Assembly (NCBI GenBank): GCA_038501625.1
Contig: JAZAYU010000175.1
Location: 950,001 to 1,014,000, forward strand
DNA length: 64,000 nucleotides
Direction: 5' to 3'
From: Corbicula japonica
Lineage: Eukaryota > Mollusca > Bivalvia > Venerida > Cyrenidae
Below are positions 23,655 through 35,782 of the stretch, piece by piece (the stretch's first letter is position 1; every line of letters begins with the position of its first letter). The notes beneath the pieces were generated by a model, which had not been told where the DNA came from, did no database searches, and was given only the letters and a program-made list of their open reading frames with translations. Both the position numbers and the translations under genes were made by a program.

Positions 23655-23935
23655 CAGTGTCGGACGTCGGCCTTGAGCAGAGGGCTGATATAAAGTTCTG
23701 TGCCCGACTTGAATTGACACTTAAAATGTTGCCATGGAAGAAAAGATAGAAGTGGCTACAAAAAATAAAACTGTTTGCCGCTCTCTGATTTACAAGTGGC
23801 ATAAACGTTTTTGAGACTGACGGGAAGATTTATGATGATATGAAATGTGGTTGTCCGAATACAAACACAACGTCAACACCGTCATAGGACTATGAAGGAA
23901 ATCTTAATGTTGACAGAAAGACTATGATAAGGCAG
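23655..23935 (+). pseudogene. Mariner transposase N-terminal pseudogene
   Basis: At 23672 the plus strand encodes LEQRADIKFCARLELTLKML, closely matching the first helix-turn-helix of the GVQW3-like mariner transposases (EQRxxIKFCxxLGxT..ML). After a frame change, CRSLIYKWHKRF (about 23777-23812) matches the second DNA-binding helix and the RF-DGR linker. The next stretch reads F-stop-D-stop-REDL, where intact relatives have FSDGREDL. Beyond ~23940 nothing resembling the DDD catalytic domain is visible, and no mariner ends were found around it. It is a 5'-proximal fragment broken by several stops and at least one frameshift. GC is higher than in the flanks. Confidence 0.75.
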
Positions 23936-24730
23936 AAGTGAAATGACATATTATGTGTTTATAGATTTTGACTCAGTTTAGTCATTCTATACACAAATAT
24001 TACAATGGTACATGTAGCTACTTAGGCATCGATGCTGCTTGCAAGTTGGTGGGCAGTACTTTAAAAAACATTATAACGTTGACGTCTTGAGCTGCGGTGA
24101 TCGTGTTTATATGGGCGTAGGAAAATACAGGTTTTTTGTAAACTACTTTATAATTATATTAATTTTCTCTTTTTTTTCTATAAAATTTATTAAACATACA
24201 GTGCAATACATGTACATGTCCACTCAGCTTTTTATTTATTAATCGTTAAACGTCTAAATTTTAGGACGTATCCACGAACTTAATGATCACTCCTCGTAAT
24301 AGGGATATCTGTCAATATTTCGAAAAGGGTTTAAGCATAAAATGCATAGAACAAAACAACAATGATCACGCAAGCATGATTTATCGAAAAATACAATTAG
24401 GACGTAAGCACGCTCCGAGAATGTTTTTATATTCAAATAGTTCTAACGGTAACATGCAACGTAACAATAGGCAATCATGAAACTAAATGAGCTGAAACTT
24501 TATTTCAGTACAAAGTTTGGAAAAGACCTCATCTTTTGTCCTTAAACTAAACAAACATGCAACAGACAAAACAGTTTGTTAGGTGGCTTGGCCTAAGTGA
24601 AAACGAATATAACCTTTTTCAAATCGTCCAACTCAGAGCAAAAAAATAAATATCTCCATCACTGCTTCTTGATTCTAGAATGAAAGACCTCTTAAAGATT
24701 TTAATTTGAAGAAAAATAAAAAGAGGAAAT
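23936..24730. other. Unassigned AT-rich DNA
   Basis: Two frames of ~65 codons without domains. No repeat identified. Confidence 0.4.
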
Positions 24731-25050
24731 TTGCTTTTACCAGTGCAAGGTAGAAATATATATCATCGAGTGAGCTCCGGAATTCATATTTTTCACGAGT
24801 GGCGAAATGAAAATACATAAGTCCTGAGTTCTATCTAATATAATTCTATCTTTCACTGGTAAAAACACATTTTATTTTTTTATTTTATGCTTTAAGTTCA
24901 CATTTTGTGTGAATTTTACAGAAAAAAAATCTTGAAATGGCGCCAAAAACGCTTGTTTATAACGTGACGTCATAAACATAAATTTGAGCCCGCTTTCTGA
25001 ACATTCTAATTCGGAATGTTATTTACGTTTGACTACCAACGTAAAAAAAT
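24731..25050 (+). repeat. Family C dispersed repeat
   Basis: Aligns with 10209-10625: TTTTACCAGTGCAAGGTAGA, TCACGAGTGGC, TTTTATGCTTTAAGTT, AATGGCGCCAAAAACGCTTG, TGACGTCA at 24965-24972, TTCGGAATGTTAT and CTACCAACGTAAAA. Confidence 0.7.
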
Positions 25051-26181
25051 ATAGTGAAAATAAAAACTATATCTTGAGAATTATTTTTTAATTTGTGTTT
25101 CATATTTATATTCATGTTTTCATAATGAGAATTTTCGATGCAATTGGGCAAGTCGAAGAAAAGCAAATACCAACGTGATTGAGTAACAAACATACATGTA
25201 CTGACGATTTGGCATATTATAATTTTATGTTATACATGTCTTCTTATTCCAGAGTGTTGGTCACCTTCTTTTTAATTATTCGTCCTTGTGTATTATTATG
25301 TTGTCTCGTAAACAACTACATGTAAATGTATTTGTTTTCAGTGAGATCGTCTGCTTCATAGTCTGACAGTCATTTTAATATATTCTAAACGGTTTTGATG
25401 AAAACTGATGGTATCTTTTGACCGTTTGGGGGTTTAGGTCAGAAATATATTTCCCGTGGAAGCAATAAAACCCAAGTTGAATTGAGAAACGGAAACTGGA
25501 AGATCATCCTGACATCGTTTAACAGATTAAAACATAGTTATCGTAAACAGTTTTATAGCCCGATTGTTCGAGACCAAACAAAGCAGTATTGTAATGTAAT
25601 AAACTAGATGAAAATAGATATGTCGATGATAAATATAATACCGTAATTACTCTAAGTCTAGAGACAGGGTAAATATAGGGACACCATTATTTTTCACAAA
25701 ATTAATAATGTTTTGCCTCCCTATATTTTGGGACCTTATTAGGATTGTTGTTTTTTTTGCAGTGTCCTTAAGATTAGGGATACTTTGAGAAACAGTATTT
25801 TTGTTTCGTTCCTAAATTCCACGAAATATTTTAGTTATTTTTATTTTAACAATCCCAATAATAAATAAGAATAATGATGTTTACTTGAATTATGTCTGTT
25901 ACATTTATAGGAAATAAATGAATTATTTGCTGTACTGGCTTAAAGATCATAATTATCCCTTTGCGATGTTATTTAGAAAGAATGACTTAGAAACTAGAAT
26001 AATAACTGCTGCGTTGCCTGTAGTAAAACGATATCAGACTTGTGGTCTTTAAACGGAAGATAAAGTGAATGTAATTAATACAAATGTTCAACAAAAATAA
26101 ACTGACCATAAAAAGCAAAAGGATTTGTCATAATTATGTGAGTATTTTGAACGTACATCAGAAATCTCACGGTTTTCATAA
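25051..26181. other. Unassigned AT-rich DNA
   Basis: A possible degenerate inverted repeat around 25640-25815 (CTAAGTCTAGAGACAGGG versus CCTTAAGATTAGGGATAC) is too weak to call. No gene. Confidence 0.4.
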
Positions 26182-26183
26182 TA

Positions 26184-26363
26184 CAGTGAAACCCCGCTAT
26201 TAGTACCGCCATTGGGACTGAAAAGAAAGGTGGTCTTATTAGTGGGTCGGTCTTTATATAGGGCTCGAAAATAGTGCAAAACTGTGAAATGGGACATCAG
26301 AATAGTTGTCTTAATATAAAGGTGGTCTTAATTTCGGGGTGGTTTTAATGAGGGGTTTCACTG
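26184..26363. mobile_element. Short MITE with CAGTGAAACCCC terminal repeats
   Basis: TA at 26182-26183 and 26364-26365 flank ends CAGTGAAACCCCGC and its reverse complement GGGGTTTCACTG. Inner repeats of GGTGGTCTTA also occur. Such ends and a TA target site fit pogo/Tigger-type or other Tc1/mariner-derived MITEs. At ~180 bp it has no coding capacity. Confidence 0.8.
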
Positions 26364-26365
26364 TA

Positions 26366-27149
26366 CTAGAGGTTTTTTCGGACAAATAAGACAATTCGGG
26401 CCTTTTTTTTATTGTCATTATTACGTTGTCTCATTTAAAGTCATTTTTATACTGATGGCACTTGAAACCATTCGATAAAGCAAAGTAGCACTAGTACATT
26501 CTTTCCATTTCGGGAAACTAACAATCTTCTAAAAAGTTTTTTTGCTGCTAGAATTTTAGAGCTGAGTGATTGACAAAAAATAAATTACCGAAAGGACGAG
26601 TGACAAATTACAGTAAATAGGAAAACATTTAAACGTTGTATTACCTTTTTTTATAGTGTCACGGAAAAAAAATTAGTATTTACTATCAAACTTAAAGTTT
26701 CCAACAATGTTTGTAAGACACGCTGTATGATGTAGTCGATCAAATAATATGATAGCATGTCAACACCATCAGAAAATTTGCAGAAATTGTGTTCATAATC
26801 TTGACCATAAAAAACTGTTCAATATTGCCATAAGTAAAACGTTTAATTCATATTGAAAACATTTATATTTCATTAATTAGTTACAGGTTGTATTAACGAC
26901 TCAAATGGTAATTATCTTTTGACGGAGACTTACGATATTGTCATTTTTGTATTTTTGTCGTTGACTATTGTCGTCATCCTAAACAGCCACAAAGAAATAC
27001 GAATTTCCATAACTATTCTCGAAAAATAAGTACGTGATTGAGAATATTCCCTTAATTCTGAAATTCGTTGGTTACTTCTTATTTCGATAAATTAATAAAT
27101 ATGACATATGAATTAACCATGTAAACGTTATTTAGAAACAAAATCTTTT
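26366..27149. other. Unassigned AT-rich DNA
   Basis: Nothing recognised. Confidence 0.4.
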
Positions 27150-27315
27150 CCAGGGTGGTACGCCCTCGTGTTCTCACTTTCGTTAATTGTTTGTGGCGTC
27201 CATATTGAAATTGATTCTTATAATACCATGCTCTCTTTTCCTCTCTACTGTTTGGCTTTGTGGGGAGTCTGTGTCTGCTGGATGGGGCCATCCCTGATAT
27301 GCATACCTCACTTTT
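27150..27315 (-). repeat. Family B dispersed repeat
   Basis: Minus-oriented B copy: head ATATGCATACCTCAC at 27297-27311, with GTCTGTGTCTGCTGGATGGGGCCA and CGTTAATTGTTTGTGGCGTCC inside. The minus-strand frame across it (SSRHRLPTKPNSREEKR) recurs almost unchanged in the copy at 49478. Confidence 0.75.
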
Positions 27316-27379
27316 TTTCCAAATGATACTTAAGCTTCGTTTTTAAGGCTACAGCGGAATATACTGTGTAACAAGTTTT

Positions 27380-27410
27380 AGCTTCCCAAAAAGCTAGTCG
27401 GTCATTAGCA
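27380..27410 (-). repeat. Small dispersed repeat shared with 30325-30350
   Basis: CTAATGACCGACTAGCTTTTTG is present exactly, in inverted orientation, at about 30330. Too short to classify. Confidence 0.5.
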
Positions 27411-27668
27411 GATAAATTAACAGAATAAGTATGTATACGTGCTTGCATTAACTTTTTGACCAATGGAAGTCAAGGCTATGTCCAGCTTTCTGTCGATCAA
27501 TGTCCCGATTGTGACAAACCATTTGTGAATTCTGTTGTCCATATCTGTTACTCTAAAGCATGCAAACACAAGTTGTACGGCTGATGTTTGATTTTTTGAA
27601 AATTGAACAAGACGTGTAGCGGCAAAAGATATTAATTTAAAAAAATGTTTCTCGTGGACGTAATTTAT

Positions 27669-27877
27669 TACTGTTAAATTATTTTATTTCGCGCGGGTTT
27701 AATTTTTGCGTATTTCGCGCTACGGCAAGATCGTGAAATTCAACCCCAGCGAATTTAAACTCTTAAACAGTGTTTCTTACAGGAAAACACAGTTGCGCTA
27801 ATTCATATCGCCGCAAAGTTGTTATTAACTTTTTTTGCGCGAAAATTCGTCCCCGCGAAATTAAATGATACTACAGA
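27669..27877. mobile_element. MITE rich in CGCGAAA motifs with ~25-bp TIRs
   Basis: The left end TACTGTTAAATTATTTTATT followed by TCGCG pairs with the right CGCGAAATTAAATGATACTACAG. Internal CCCCGCGAA and GCGCGAAAATTCG phrases give it locally raised GC. This repeat style is common in bivalve genomes. Confidence 0.6.
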
Positions 27878-28594
27878 ATTTCATTCAAGTATTTTATGTA
27901 GAAATACTGACGTTGTTTAAGCACCAGATAGTTGGAATTAAATATGTTATATTAACACGAATGCTCACAGAGGTACCATAGAACTTTCCACAGTCGATGC
28001 TTATTTGTACAGTGAGCAGTATTCGTTACCAACATTCATAAAGTGTAGTTTTAGTTAAGTCTGCAGATCTGGTCAAACTTGAAGTTGATGAGCGTTAGAT
28101 GAAGTAAACAATATAATAGGATGTTGATGCATTCATTATTTTCACTTAAGCTTTATGCTGCTCATATATTTTGTTTGTGTTATAACGATTTTCTCTGAAA
28201 CTATTACAGAAACTCGAGAAGCAATATTTGTATTTAAATTAATTTATGAAATTCTCGTTGTGCCACTGTTCTGAAAATATTTCACAATTATTTCTTTACT
28301 TTAAAGGATGGTTTTGCATTGCTTGCGATATATTCTAGTAGATCGCTCTTTCATAGTAATGATAGTGCGTGAGTTGTCTACCTTACTGTACCGAAACCAG
28401 ATCCGTTATATTGCATGTGTATGTGGTAGCAGACATCGGGGTCAGGGGTATCCCTGGAAATCTTTTAAAAGTTAAACTCAATTTGGATTGCAACTGCGGC
28501 GAGTCCAATCGTTCACTATTATTTTGACGAATTGGCACTAAACATTGGACCAGAATATACTTATTTCAGGTATGAGTTACTTTGGTATATTGTT
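27878..28594. other. Unassigned AT-rich DNA
   Basis: Nothing recognised. Confidence 0.4.
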
Positions 28595-28809
28595 CACGAA
28601 TTTCCGAGTTCTCATGCAAACGGTTTTCCTTTTGTTTTAGTATGTGCTTGGTAATTAGAACATGAATTAGACTGAATTGAGCTTGCAAACATTAGTATAT
28701 CCTTAGCTACATTTCTTCACTAAAATCTATGAGACAATAAGTATTCCCCAAAATTCCTTTTAAAAATTTTAACCAGTTTTCTCCTTTTGCAATGTTTGCG
28801 ACCCCTTAA
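28595..28809. repeat. Family E half-element
   Basis: Matches the right half of 6306-6828: CATGCAAACGGTTTTCCTTTTGTTTTAGTATGTG, GAACATGAATTAGAC, GAGCTTGCAAACAT, CATTTCTTCACT, CCCCAAAATTC, and TTAA at the end (28806-28809). The left half is missing. Confidence 0.65.
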
Positions 28810-28819
28810 AATAGATGAA

Positions 28820-28892
28820 CAGGTAACTTTGAAAGCCACCGAACACGACAAATTTGTAAATATTGCAGGCTCGGTTTGACTGAGACTGTTCA
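28820..28892 (-). repeat. Family A 3'-end fragment
   Basis: GGTAACTTTGAAAGCCACCG, AACACGACAAATTTG, GCAGGCTCGGTTTGACTGAG. It directly abuts the family E half-element. Confidence 0.65.
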
Positions 28893-29526
28893 AGACTTTT
28901 TAGCAAAAACATAAAATACCGCATGGTAATCAGTGCTCCAGCTTGGATTTCAAAAGGACAGGGAAATAGATAGATCTCAAAAAACAGAGCAGTCTTTGCG
29001 CAACAAGCTCAAAATTAGGCACTGTTACGCAAATCTTTGAAAAAGAGCATTGTATATAAATGTCCATCTAATTGCAATTAAAAGATAAAATGAAATGCAA
29101 TGAAGACATGAAAAGTCATCCAACCAACTAGTTTGCAACGCTCGCAGCTCAGGTTTTAACATTCACAATTCTGAGGTTGATTAACTGATCACAACTAGTT
29201 ATGGATTGAAATGATTTTTCAACATATTTGACTTACTAAGTACTTGTTAATATATGACACCAAAAACTGGGTAAACATGTCGCCTTTTATCATATTAATA
29301 TTGATATAAGACAAAAAACAAAAAAACAAACTCATTATTGATACTACCCTGGCACTCTGAACGTGTAATCATTAAGTGCAATTAACCTCCTGTGGCGATT
29401 CTATACGTTAATCTCTGACGTTCGTAGCTAATTATACGTATCGATGACTGTCTTTTAGCGTACCACCGCCGCATTGACTACGCTTATGATTTTAGATAAA
29501 AAATATTGTCCATGCTGATCTCCTAT
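28893..29526. other. Unassigned AT-rich DNA
   Basis: Nothing recognised. Confidence 0.4.
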
Positions 29527-29750
29527 GTTAAATAATTGTCATCTCACGTTCGCTTAACCTCCGGTTATTTCTGAGAACACTCACCAAATTGCACTGGATA
29601 TCGCAAAAAAATTGCAAAATCCCTGACCTCCCTAAGTTTACTTTAAACAATGGTCATTTCACATTCGCTAAACTTCTGTTAACTTCTAAGAACATTCACA
29701 ACATTTGCACTGGAAACCACAAAAAGCAAGCTCTCTCTTTAAAATTCAAT
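29527..29750. repeat. Two-unit tandem duplication, ~112-bp period
   Basis: Both units contain TGTTAAxTAxTTGTCATxTCAC followed by TTCGCTxAACxTCxGTTAxTTCTxAGAACA and TTGCACTGGA. Units differ at many sites. Confidence 0.65.
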
Positions 29751-30575
29751 TTTTTTTACAATTAAGCAAAGTTCTGAGCATTTGCTTCGTCCTAAATGCT
29801 TATTTAAAGCCTCTAGTCATATGCTATAAGCCTCCACTATTTCACGACCATATGTTTGGTGATTGATACCACAAGTAAGAAAATTTTTATTGCGAACGCA
29901 TGGGTAGAAGTTTTCATCAATTTTCAAAGTGAACGCAGTGACAGGAGTTTTTTGAGACCCGCATTATTTCATATAACATGGCATACACCTGTATTGACAT
30001 CATTCAAACAAACAACAAAAAAAACAACAAGAAAATGTGCAAGAACCTGTAATATTTTACATGTTGAAGTTCTAAATAAATAGCAATACTAACATTCTAA
30101 CGAAATTGTTGACGATCAGAATAGTAATTATAATCCGTTCGAATCCCTGTCTGGCTGCTGTTGCAAAATGGTAAGATTTATCACCAGCTTAAATGCATTA
30201 CTTAAAAAACGGAAATATATATAAGTAAACTTATTTTGTATGACATCAATTAAGATTAAAGCCCTTTTATTTCAAAGCGGCTTAAAGTTTTAACTTCAGC
30301 GCCATGTTTTTTTTTTGTTAAAGGTTATTCTAATGACCGACTAGCTTTTTGTAAACTTTTGTTTACAGACATCATTTCTTGCCTAAGTCAGATATTCCTG
30401 AGTCTCTAAAAAAAACATAAAGAGTGTCTTGCTTTTGACGAACAAAATCAAGATAACTTAACGAATCTATTTCATATATGGCATCATCCTGAACAGTTGT
30501 TTGATTCAAATAAAGGATCAGTTCAACTTATGTGCAACTAAAACTTTGCTATAAAGGTTTGCATCACGTGACTTT
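29751..30575. other. Unassigned AT-rich DNA
   Basis: Holds the small repeat shared with 27380 and an isolated GTTCGAATCCC at 30139, but no gene. Confidence 0.4.
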
Positions 30576-30845
30576 TTAAATAAAGACGCATATCATTATT
30601 TCTATACGCTGTAGAAAATACAACATACGTAGGTTTACATCATTTAACATGTCGTTATAGATCAGCTCAATTTCTGATTTGCCGTAACTACAATGTTCAA
30701 ATATTGTTTCATAAACATTTAAGAGACTTTTCTTGCAAGTAGGGGGAACGAAATAGCATTCGCAAGCTTTAGACAGGCGGTTTTGTCTAAAGTGACAACG
30801 TCCGGTGACACTATTATCTGTGAAGACACTGGTTATTTCTAATAT

Positions 30846-31890
30846 AAGGGGAAGTAACTTCTGCAAGGAATTTGGTACATGACATATATATTTTACCCCA
30901 AGTTCTAAGACAAAAAGACGTCGATGTGATTTGATTGAAATGTACAGAATAATGCAATCTAGTTTTTTATTGCTTTTATCTTAGGTCTGAAGAAGTATGT
31001 TGAATCCTCGAAAGCCATTTAAAATTACAAGAAACTTCTCAGAAAACTTTCCATTAAGCAATAACTTTCTATTTTGATCTAAAATAGACATCACAAAATG
31101 CAAGTACGGTCTGTGACATTCTGTACAAACTATGTTAAGATAATCAGTTCTTAAATAACGCAGTTTCTTATTAAGGCAGAGGTTAAAAGTCACACAATCG
31201 TCAGTAGCGGGTACAAGTATATTATCCGTTAACGAAGATTCCTTACTTGAATATGAACTCTAAATTTTGAAGAGGAAGGGGAAGCAACCTTTGTACATGT
31301 ACATGACATAATATTTTGTTCCTACGTTGAAAGACGACGATGTGATTTTATTGAAATGTACAATGTAATGCCGTCTCGTTCTATCTTGGGTCTGAAGAAG
31401 TCTGTTAAATCCTCGAAAGCCATTTTAAATTAAAAGAAACTTCTCAGACAACTTTCCATTAAGCATTGACTTTCTATTGTGATCTAAAACTGACATCACG
31501 CAATGCAAGTACGGACTGTGACATTCTGTAAAAGAACTATGTAAAGACAATCAGTTCTTAAATAACGCAGTATCTAATCAAGGTCATTCCAAATTTTGAA
31601 GGTGAAGAGCAAGTAACCTTTGTACATGACAAATATTTTGTTCCTAAGTTCTTAGAATAAAAAAGATGTAGATGTGATTTTATTGAAATGGGCAATGTAA
31701 TAAAGTCTAGTTTTAAGTCGTTTTTATCTTATGTCTGAAGATGTGTGTTAAATCCGCGAAAGCCATTTTAAATTAAAAGACATTCCCTAGAAAACTTTTC
31801 ATTAGGCATTGCCTTTCTCTTTAAATCTACCAAAGACGTCACGCAATGCAAGTACGGACTTTGACATTTTGTAAAACAATGTACTTACAC
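30846..31890. repeat. Three tandem ~330-bp units at the head of duplication copy 1
   Basis: Units at about 30846-31235, 31258-31585 and 31588-31890 share GATGTGATTTxATTGAAATG, GGTCTGAAGAAGT, TCCTCGAAAGCCATTTxAAA, TTCCATTAAGCA and CACxxAATGCAAGTACGG. A single unit heads the other duplication copy at 44370-44690 and is most like the third unit here. No open frame is conserved among units. Confidence 0.75.
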
Positions 31891-32589
31891 TTGGATGCTA
31901 CCGATTGTGTTCTTCTTTTTTCTGTTTAATTGTATGATTGTTATGGAAATAGACGAATATGATCTGTGAATTCATAAATATGAAATTTGTGAGTTTTAAA
32001 GCATTTAACCACGCTTTGGCATTGTTTCTTTTTTGTATTATTCGTTATCTAATATATTGGCAATTTGTAATAAACGCCACAATATCAGGAATATTTCGGT
32101 CAAATAACGGCAGTATTATAATTTCAATTCTATCAGTAGAGTGTTACAGTGTAACCTGTAAATACTGTTACATTTCTGCTCTGAGTAGCATCTAGTTTTG
32201 CCAGAGCGACAAAACAGGCTAATTGATGTCTCATCCAAAAATAAGTATGAGTGCATGATTTTATAAAAACGTTATTTACGTTGTATAAAAACCGAAAAAT
32301 AAATCATCTAATACTACATGTATTACTTGGTGTTGTAGCCGGACAGTCAGTCCGACAAACCAGTAATTATAAAATAGTTTCCCATAGTTTTAAAAGAGTG
32401 AACATACTAAATTATTTCACTAATAAGATTTTACTTTTCACTGTAAACCATAAATGAAAAAGCTCTTACTTATTAAGCAAACACTGAAACTAAAGAATAT
32501 ACATTAGTTTCAGAATTCTATAATTATACAATTTAGAAATTTCCGAAAGCACTATTTCATATCAACTTTTGCGAACAATTATTAACACT

Positions 32590-32660
32590 GTTGGATTCCA
32601 AACCCAACACCTTCGGGCTAGGAGTCCAACGATGTACCACAAGGCCATGGTTCCACCATA
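32590..32660 (-). ncRNA. tRNA-Arg(CCT)-like pseudogene or SINE head
   Basis: On the minus strand, a box A-like GGCCTTGTGGTACATCG is followed by an anticodon-arm-like TTGGACTCCTAGCCCGA. That gives a seven-base loop with CCT in the anticodon position. A T-arm TTGGGTTTGGAATCCAA then pairs well and overlaps the box B consensus. The acceptor halves do not pair and the D-stem is poor, so it is not a working tRNA. Duplication copy 2 (near 45945) has lost most of it. Confidence 0.55.
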
Positions 32661-35132
32661 CTGTTTACACAACATATATTCACTTAGCTACATGTAAAAT
32701 AGATAAGCATAAAGGCAGAGTACACTTTTGTATTTACATATTATCAGATATACATTGACTATTCACCAGGCGCTTTCAAGCGCTTGAATTGCATCAGCCA
32801 GAATTAACTTGATTCTTAACGCTTGTTTTATATCTAGATTGTTTTTATTCCATGTGGGAAATTATTTTCGCTTTCGTCATTTAATACAAAACGGTTTGAT
32901 AAAAACGTGCAGAAAATGACAATTTCTGTGAACAAGTTATTTAGGATTTATAAAATGTCAACTAATATCTGATTCATACCTGTCCCTATGGTACTAGGCG
33001 ATATTGTTTTCTGCCAACAACTTGACGGTTAATTGTCTCTGCTCTGCTGCAAAATAAACAAACGTTAAAAAAATATGAAATTAAATGTCTATTTTTTAAT
33101 AAAAATTACATTAATTTGCATGTAGAATATCGGTTTATTATTAAGTGTATTAGGCAGAAATTATTTCTATTTCATTTTCGGGACAGATTTCACGAAAACA
33201 AACAACATTGAAACAAAATATGCCATACCCTGTTCCGAAATCGACATGGTACCCCAGGCTTGCAAAGTACCTTGACAGGCCAAGCATCAGTTTGCTTCAT
33301 ATGAACAATATTTTCAGTTTAAATTATTCGACACTGACAGTTTTCTTTTTGTCATGTATGGTCCAAAACCACTAGTGTTTTCTAGCACAATCCCAAATAA
33401 TTTATTATATTTCGAGAACCCTTTATACATCATGTAATTCTATGATTCCGATGGATTAACTTTATTTACTAAAGCACGAATTTAAACGCAGAATGATACA
33501 TTTTCAATTAAGTATAGACACACATTTTCCTTTGCTTACATTTATCAGATTCGCATATCTCTAATGCAGGGTTATGATTTATTTATGGGCAAAGGCGACT
33601 GGGCTCTGAAGCTTGATAACGATATCTCCGAATCTGCGTTGGTAAGTTTGGGAAATCAAATCAGTTTTATACAATAGACTTATAGTTTTAATGACGGAGT
33701 TATGACACTGAAATGCATATCCGATCGGATATTGTAATTTAATTGGGGAAATCAACAGGACGAACATTTTAATCAGATCTAACAACAAAGGACCTTCAGA
33801 GATGGTTATTTGATTATATTTATATGGTAATGAAAATATATGTTTGGGCAATGTTTCCATGAAGTGTTTTACAGTTACACGTCTGCTCTCCTGTACTACA
33901 TTGTCGTCAACATTACGCGGTGAACAATTTCGAATAATGACCTGGCGCATGAATATGTGTGATTTTGTAAGCTTTGTAAACATACGGTAGCTTTTCTAAA
34001 TGTGTTTTACTGCAAAATAACACAACCAGTAAGCAAGCAATCTGAAAAGACGTTCTCGGGATCATGGTTAATTTCTCTAGTATATCAATTTCCAAAAATA
34101 AAAGGAAAGGGAAACGTGCGATCGTGAAAGCGGTTAGAAAATGCTTAAATTTCTTTAAAACCTTTGATATGAATGTCTTAAAGCATGATCAGTTAAAATC
34201 ACTGATACTTCAGATAATAATGCTAAATTTCACAAAATCACAAAATTATCGCCATTTCATATGATATTCTTATTATATGTACTCGTATTAATATTTTTTT
34301 CAGAGGGAAATAATATCTTTTCGGAATTTTCCAATTATTTAGATAATGTGAAGTGAAGTTATTAATTTTCGTAGGAGTAAATGTTCGTTCATTTAGTGGG
34401 CGGATCGATCTTTGAATGTAGACCATCATGAAATAAGAAATATAAACAACTACGATCGATTTAAGAACCCACGAAAAAAGAGTTTGATAGAATACTACAA
34501 AATTCTTTGCCCACTAACCAACCACAGTATAAAATTTAAATTGTTTGTTAGGTAAGATTGTGAGCTGCGTATTTTGCATATAACTGTCCATGACCTCAGA
34601 CCTAATATACGTAAACATTTACTCTTTATGAACTCTTTATCTCTAGTTCTTTAAATAACGCGTCCATTAAAAAACAGACGTAAACAATTTAATGTACTCT
34701 TATTACATTGTATCTAGTTCTATAAATAATGCTTTCACGAATAAGGAAGACATTGTCCATTATGAGAATTCTTATATCTGTGGTTTAAACGTTCACGTTT
34801 TTAGATTTGTTATTTACTTAATGATGGTTAAGGTATGTTAACTTTCAGGAAAACTGAACACATGATATATTGAAGTAAATGGCTAAACAACACGCTATAC
34901 AACATGTATACTCTTGAATTCCAAAGTTTCGGTCACTTGTTCTTTATCAAGAAGAATGCAGAATGAAAACCGCATGAACGATATTTAGAAGGATACACGT
35001 ATCTTTGGTTATGTTACAAATTTAAAAGAAATTATAAATAAAACATACTTTCAAAGAACAACACTTCCTTTTAAATTTGTGAAAGAAATTTCAATCATAG
35101 TTATAAACCTAAAGCTATTTTAGTAATAAGCA

Positions 35133-35210
35133 TTTCCATTACTGCCCTTGAACAGGCTCAATCAAACCGAGTCTGAAATATTTTCAAATAATTTGTTGTG
35201 TTCTATATTC
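35133..35210 (+). repeat. Family A fragment, private to duplication copy 1
   Basis: CATTTCCATTACTGCCC, TTGAACAGGCTCAATCAAACC and GAGTCTGAAATATTTTCAAA. It is absent from the equivalent place in copy 2 (around 49450). Confidence 0.6.
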
Positions 35211-35437
35211 ACATGTACACACGTAATTTACTCTCTGTAACTACTAAGCACAGAAATGTAAAAAACATTATTATTTCAATAAAAAAATTACCAGTTGCAA
35301 ATAAGAAATAATTGATAAAACTCTCTCGATCTTAAGGTAATACAGAGCCAAAATTAAATCTTGACAAATAATATGGCTATTCAAACAATGCCAACGCTTG
35401 CAAATATCTGAAGGAATTTTAACACTAATATGTATGA

Positions 35438-35735
35438 AGGAAAAAAAATGTAATGTGCATATCAGGAATAGCAACATTCGGAAAGCACAGTCTCCCCACA
35501 CAGCCAAGAAAAAGAGAAAGAGAGAGCGTGGTTTATACAATGACCAATTTCAAAATAAACATCACAAACAATTAACACAAATGAGATCACGAGTGATTAC
35601 CGCCGGGGGGCTACTGCCTTGCCACTTGGGGTTGAAACTCGGTTCGAGGGTACACCAACCTTACACTTGCCCGAACAGATCTCATATGAACAAACTAGTA
35701 CAAGTGTTCTTGATTAAATAACTCCAACCCACCCA
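35438..35735 (+). repeat. Family B, most complete copy
   Basis: The head GCATATCAGGAATAGCAACA runs through CAGTCTCCCCACACAGCC, CACAAACAATTAACACAAATGAG, TGCCTTGCCACTTGGGG and TACACCAACCTTACACTTGCCC, and ends near AATAACTCCAACCCACC. This shows the full ~0.3-kb length. In duplication copy 2 the same element (49922-50070) has an internal deletion that joins its head to its tail. The class is unknown. A GTGGCAAA/TTTGCCAC hairpin is found near the 3' side in better copies. Confidence 0.7.
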
Positions 35736-35782
35736 TCAAAACATAAAATATAAGAAGCTAATAGAATTATAATATGGAAGGG

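Noticed and set aside
25640..25815. Possible MITE with GGGACA ends
   Set aside because: The inverted match is too weak and no target duplication was found.
30100..30170. GTTCGAATCCC, a box B-like string
   Set aside because: No matching box A or foldable cloverleaf upstream, so it is not called as a tRNA or SINE.
30576..30866. 96-codon minus-strand frame with several cysteines (CHFRQNRLSKACECYF)
   Set aside because: It looked like a possible small secreted protein exon, but no cysteine pattern of a known family fits, there are no convincing splice sites, and one end overlaps the 330-bp repeat.
33579..33983. 134-codon minus-strand frame, the longest in the window
   Set aside because: No recognisable domain or codon bias, and its counterpart in the segmental duplicate is interrupted by insertions. 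A frame of this length can arise by chance in 64 kb of six-frame AT-rich DNA.
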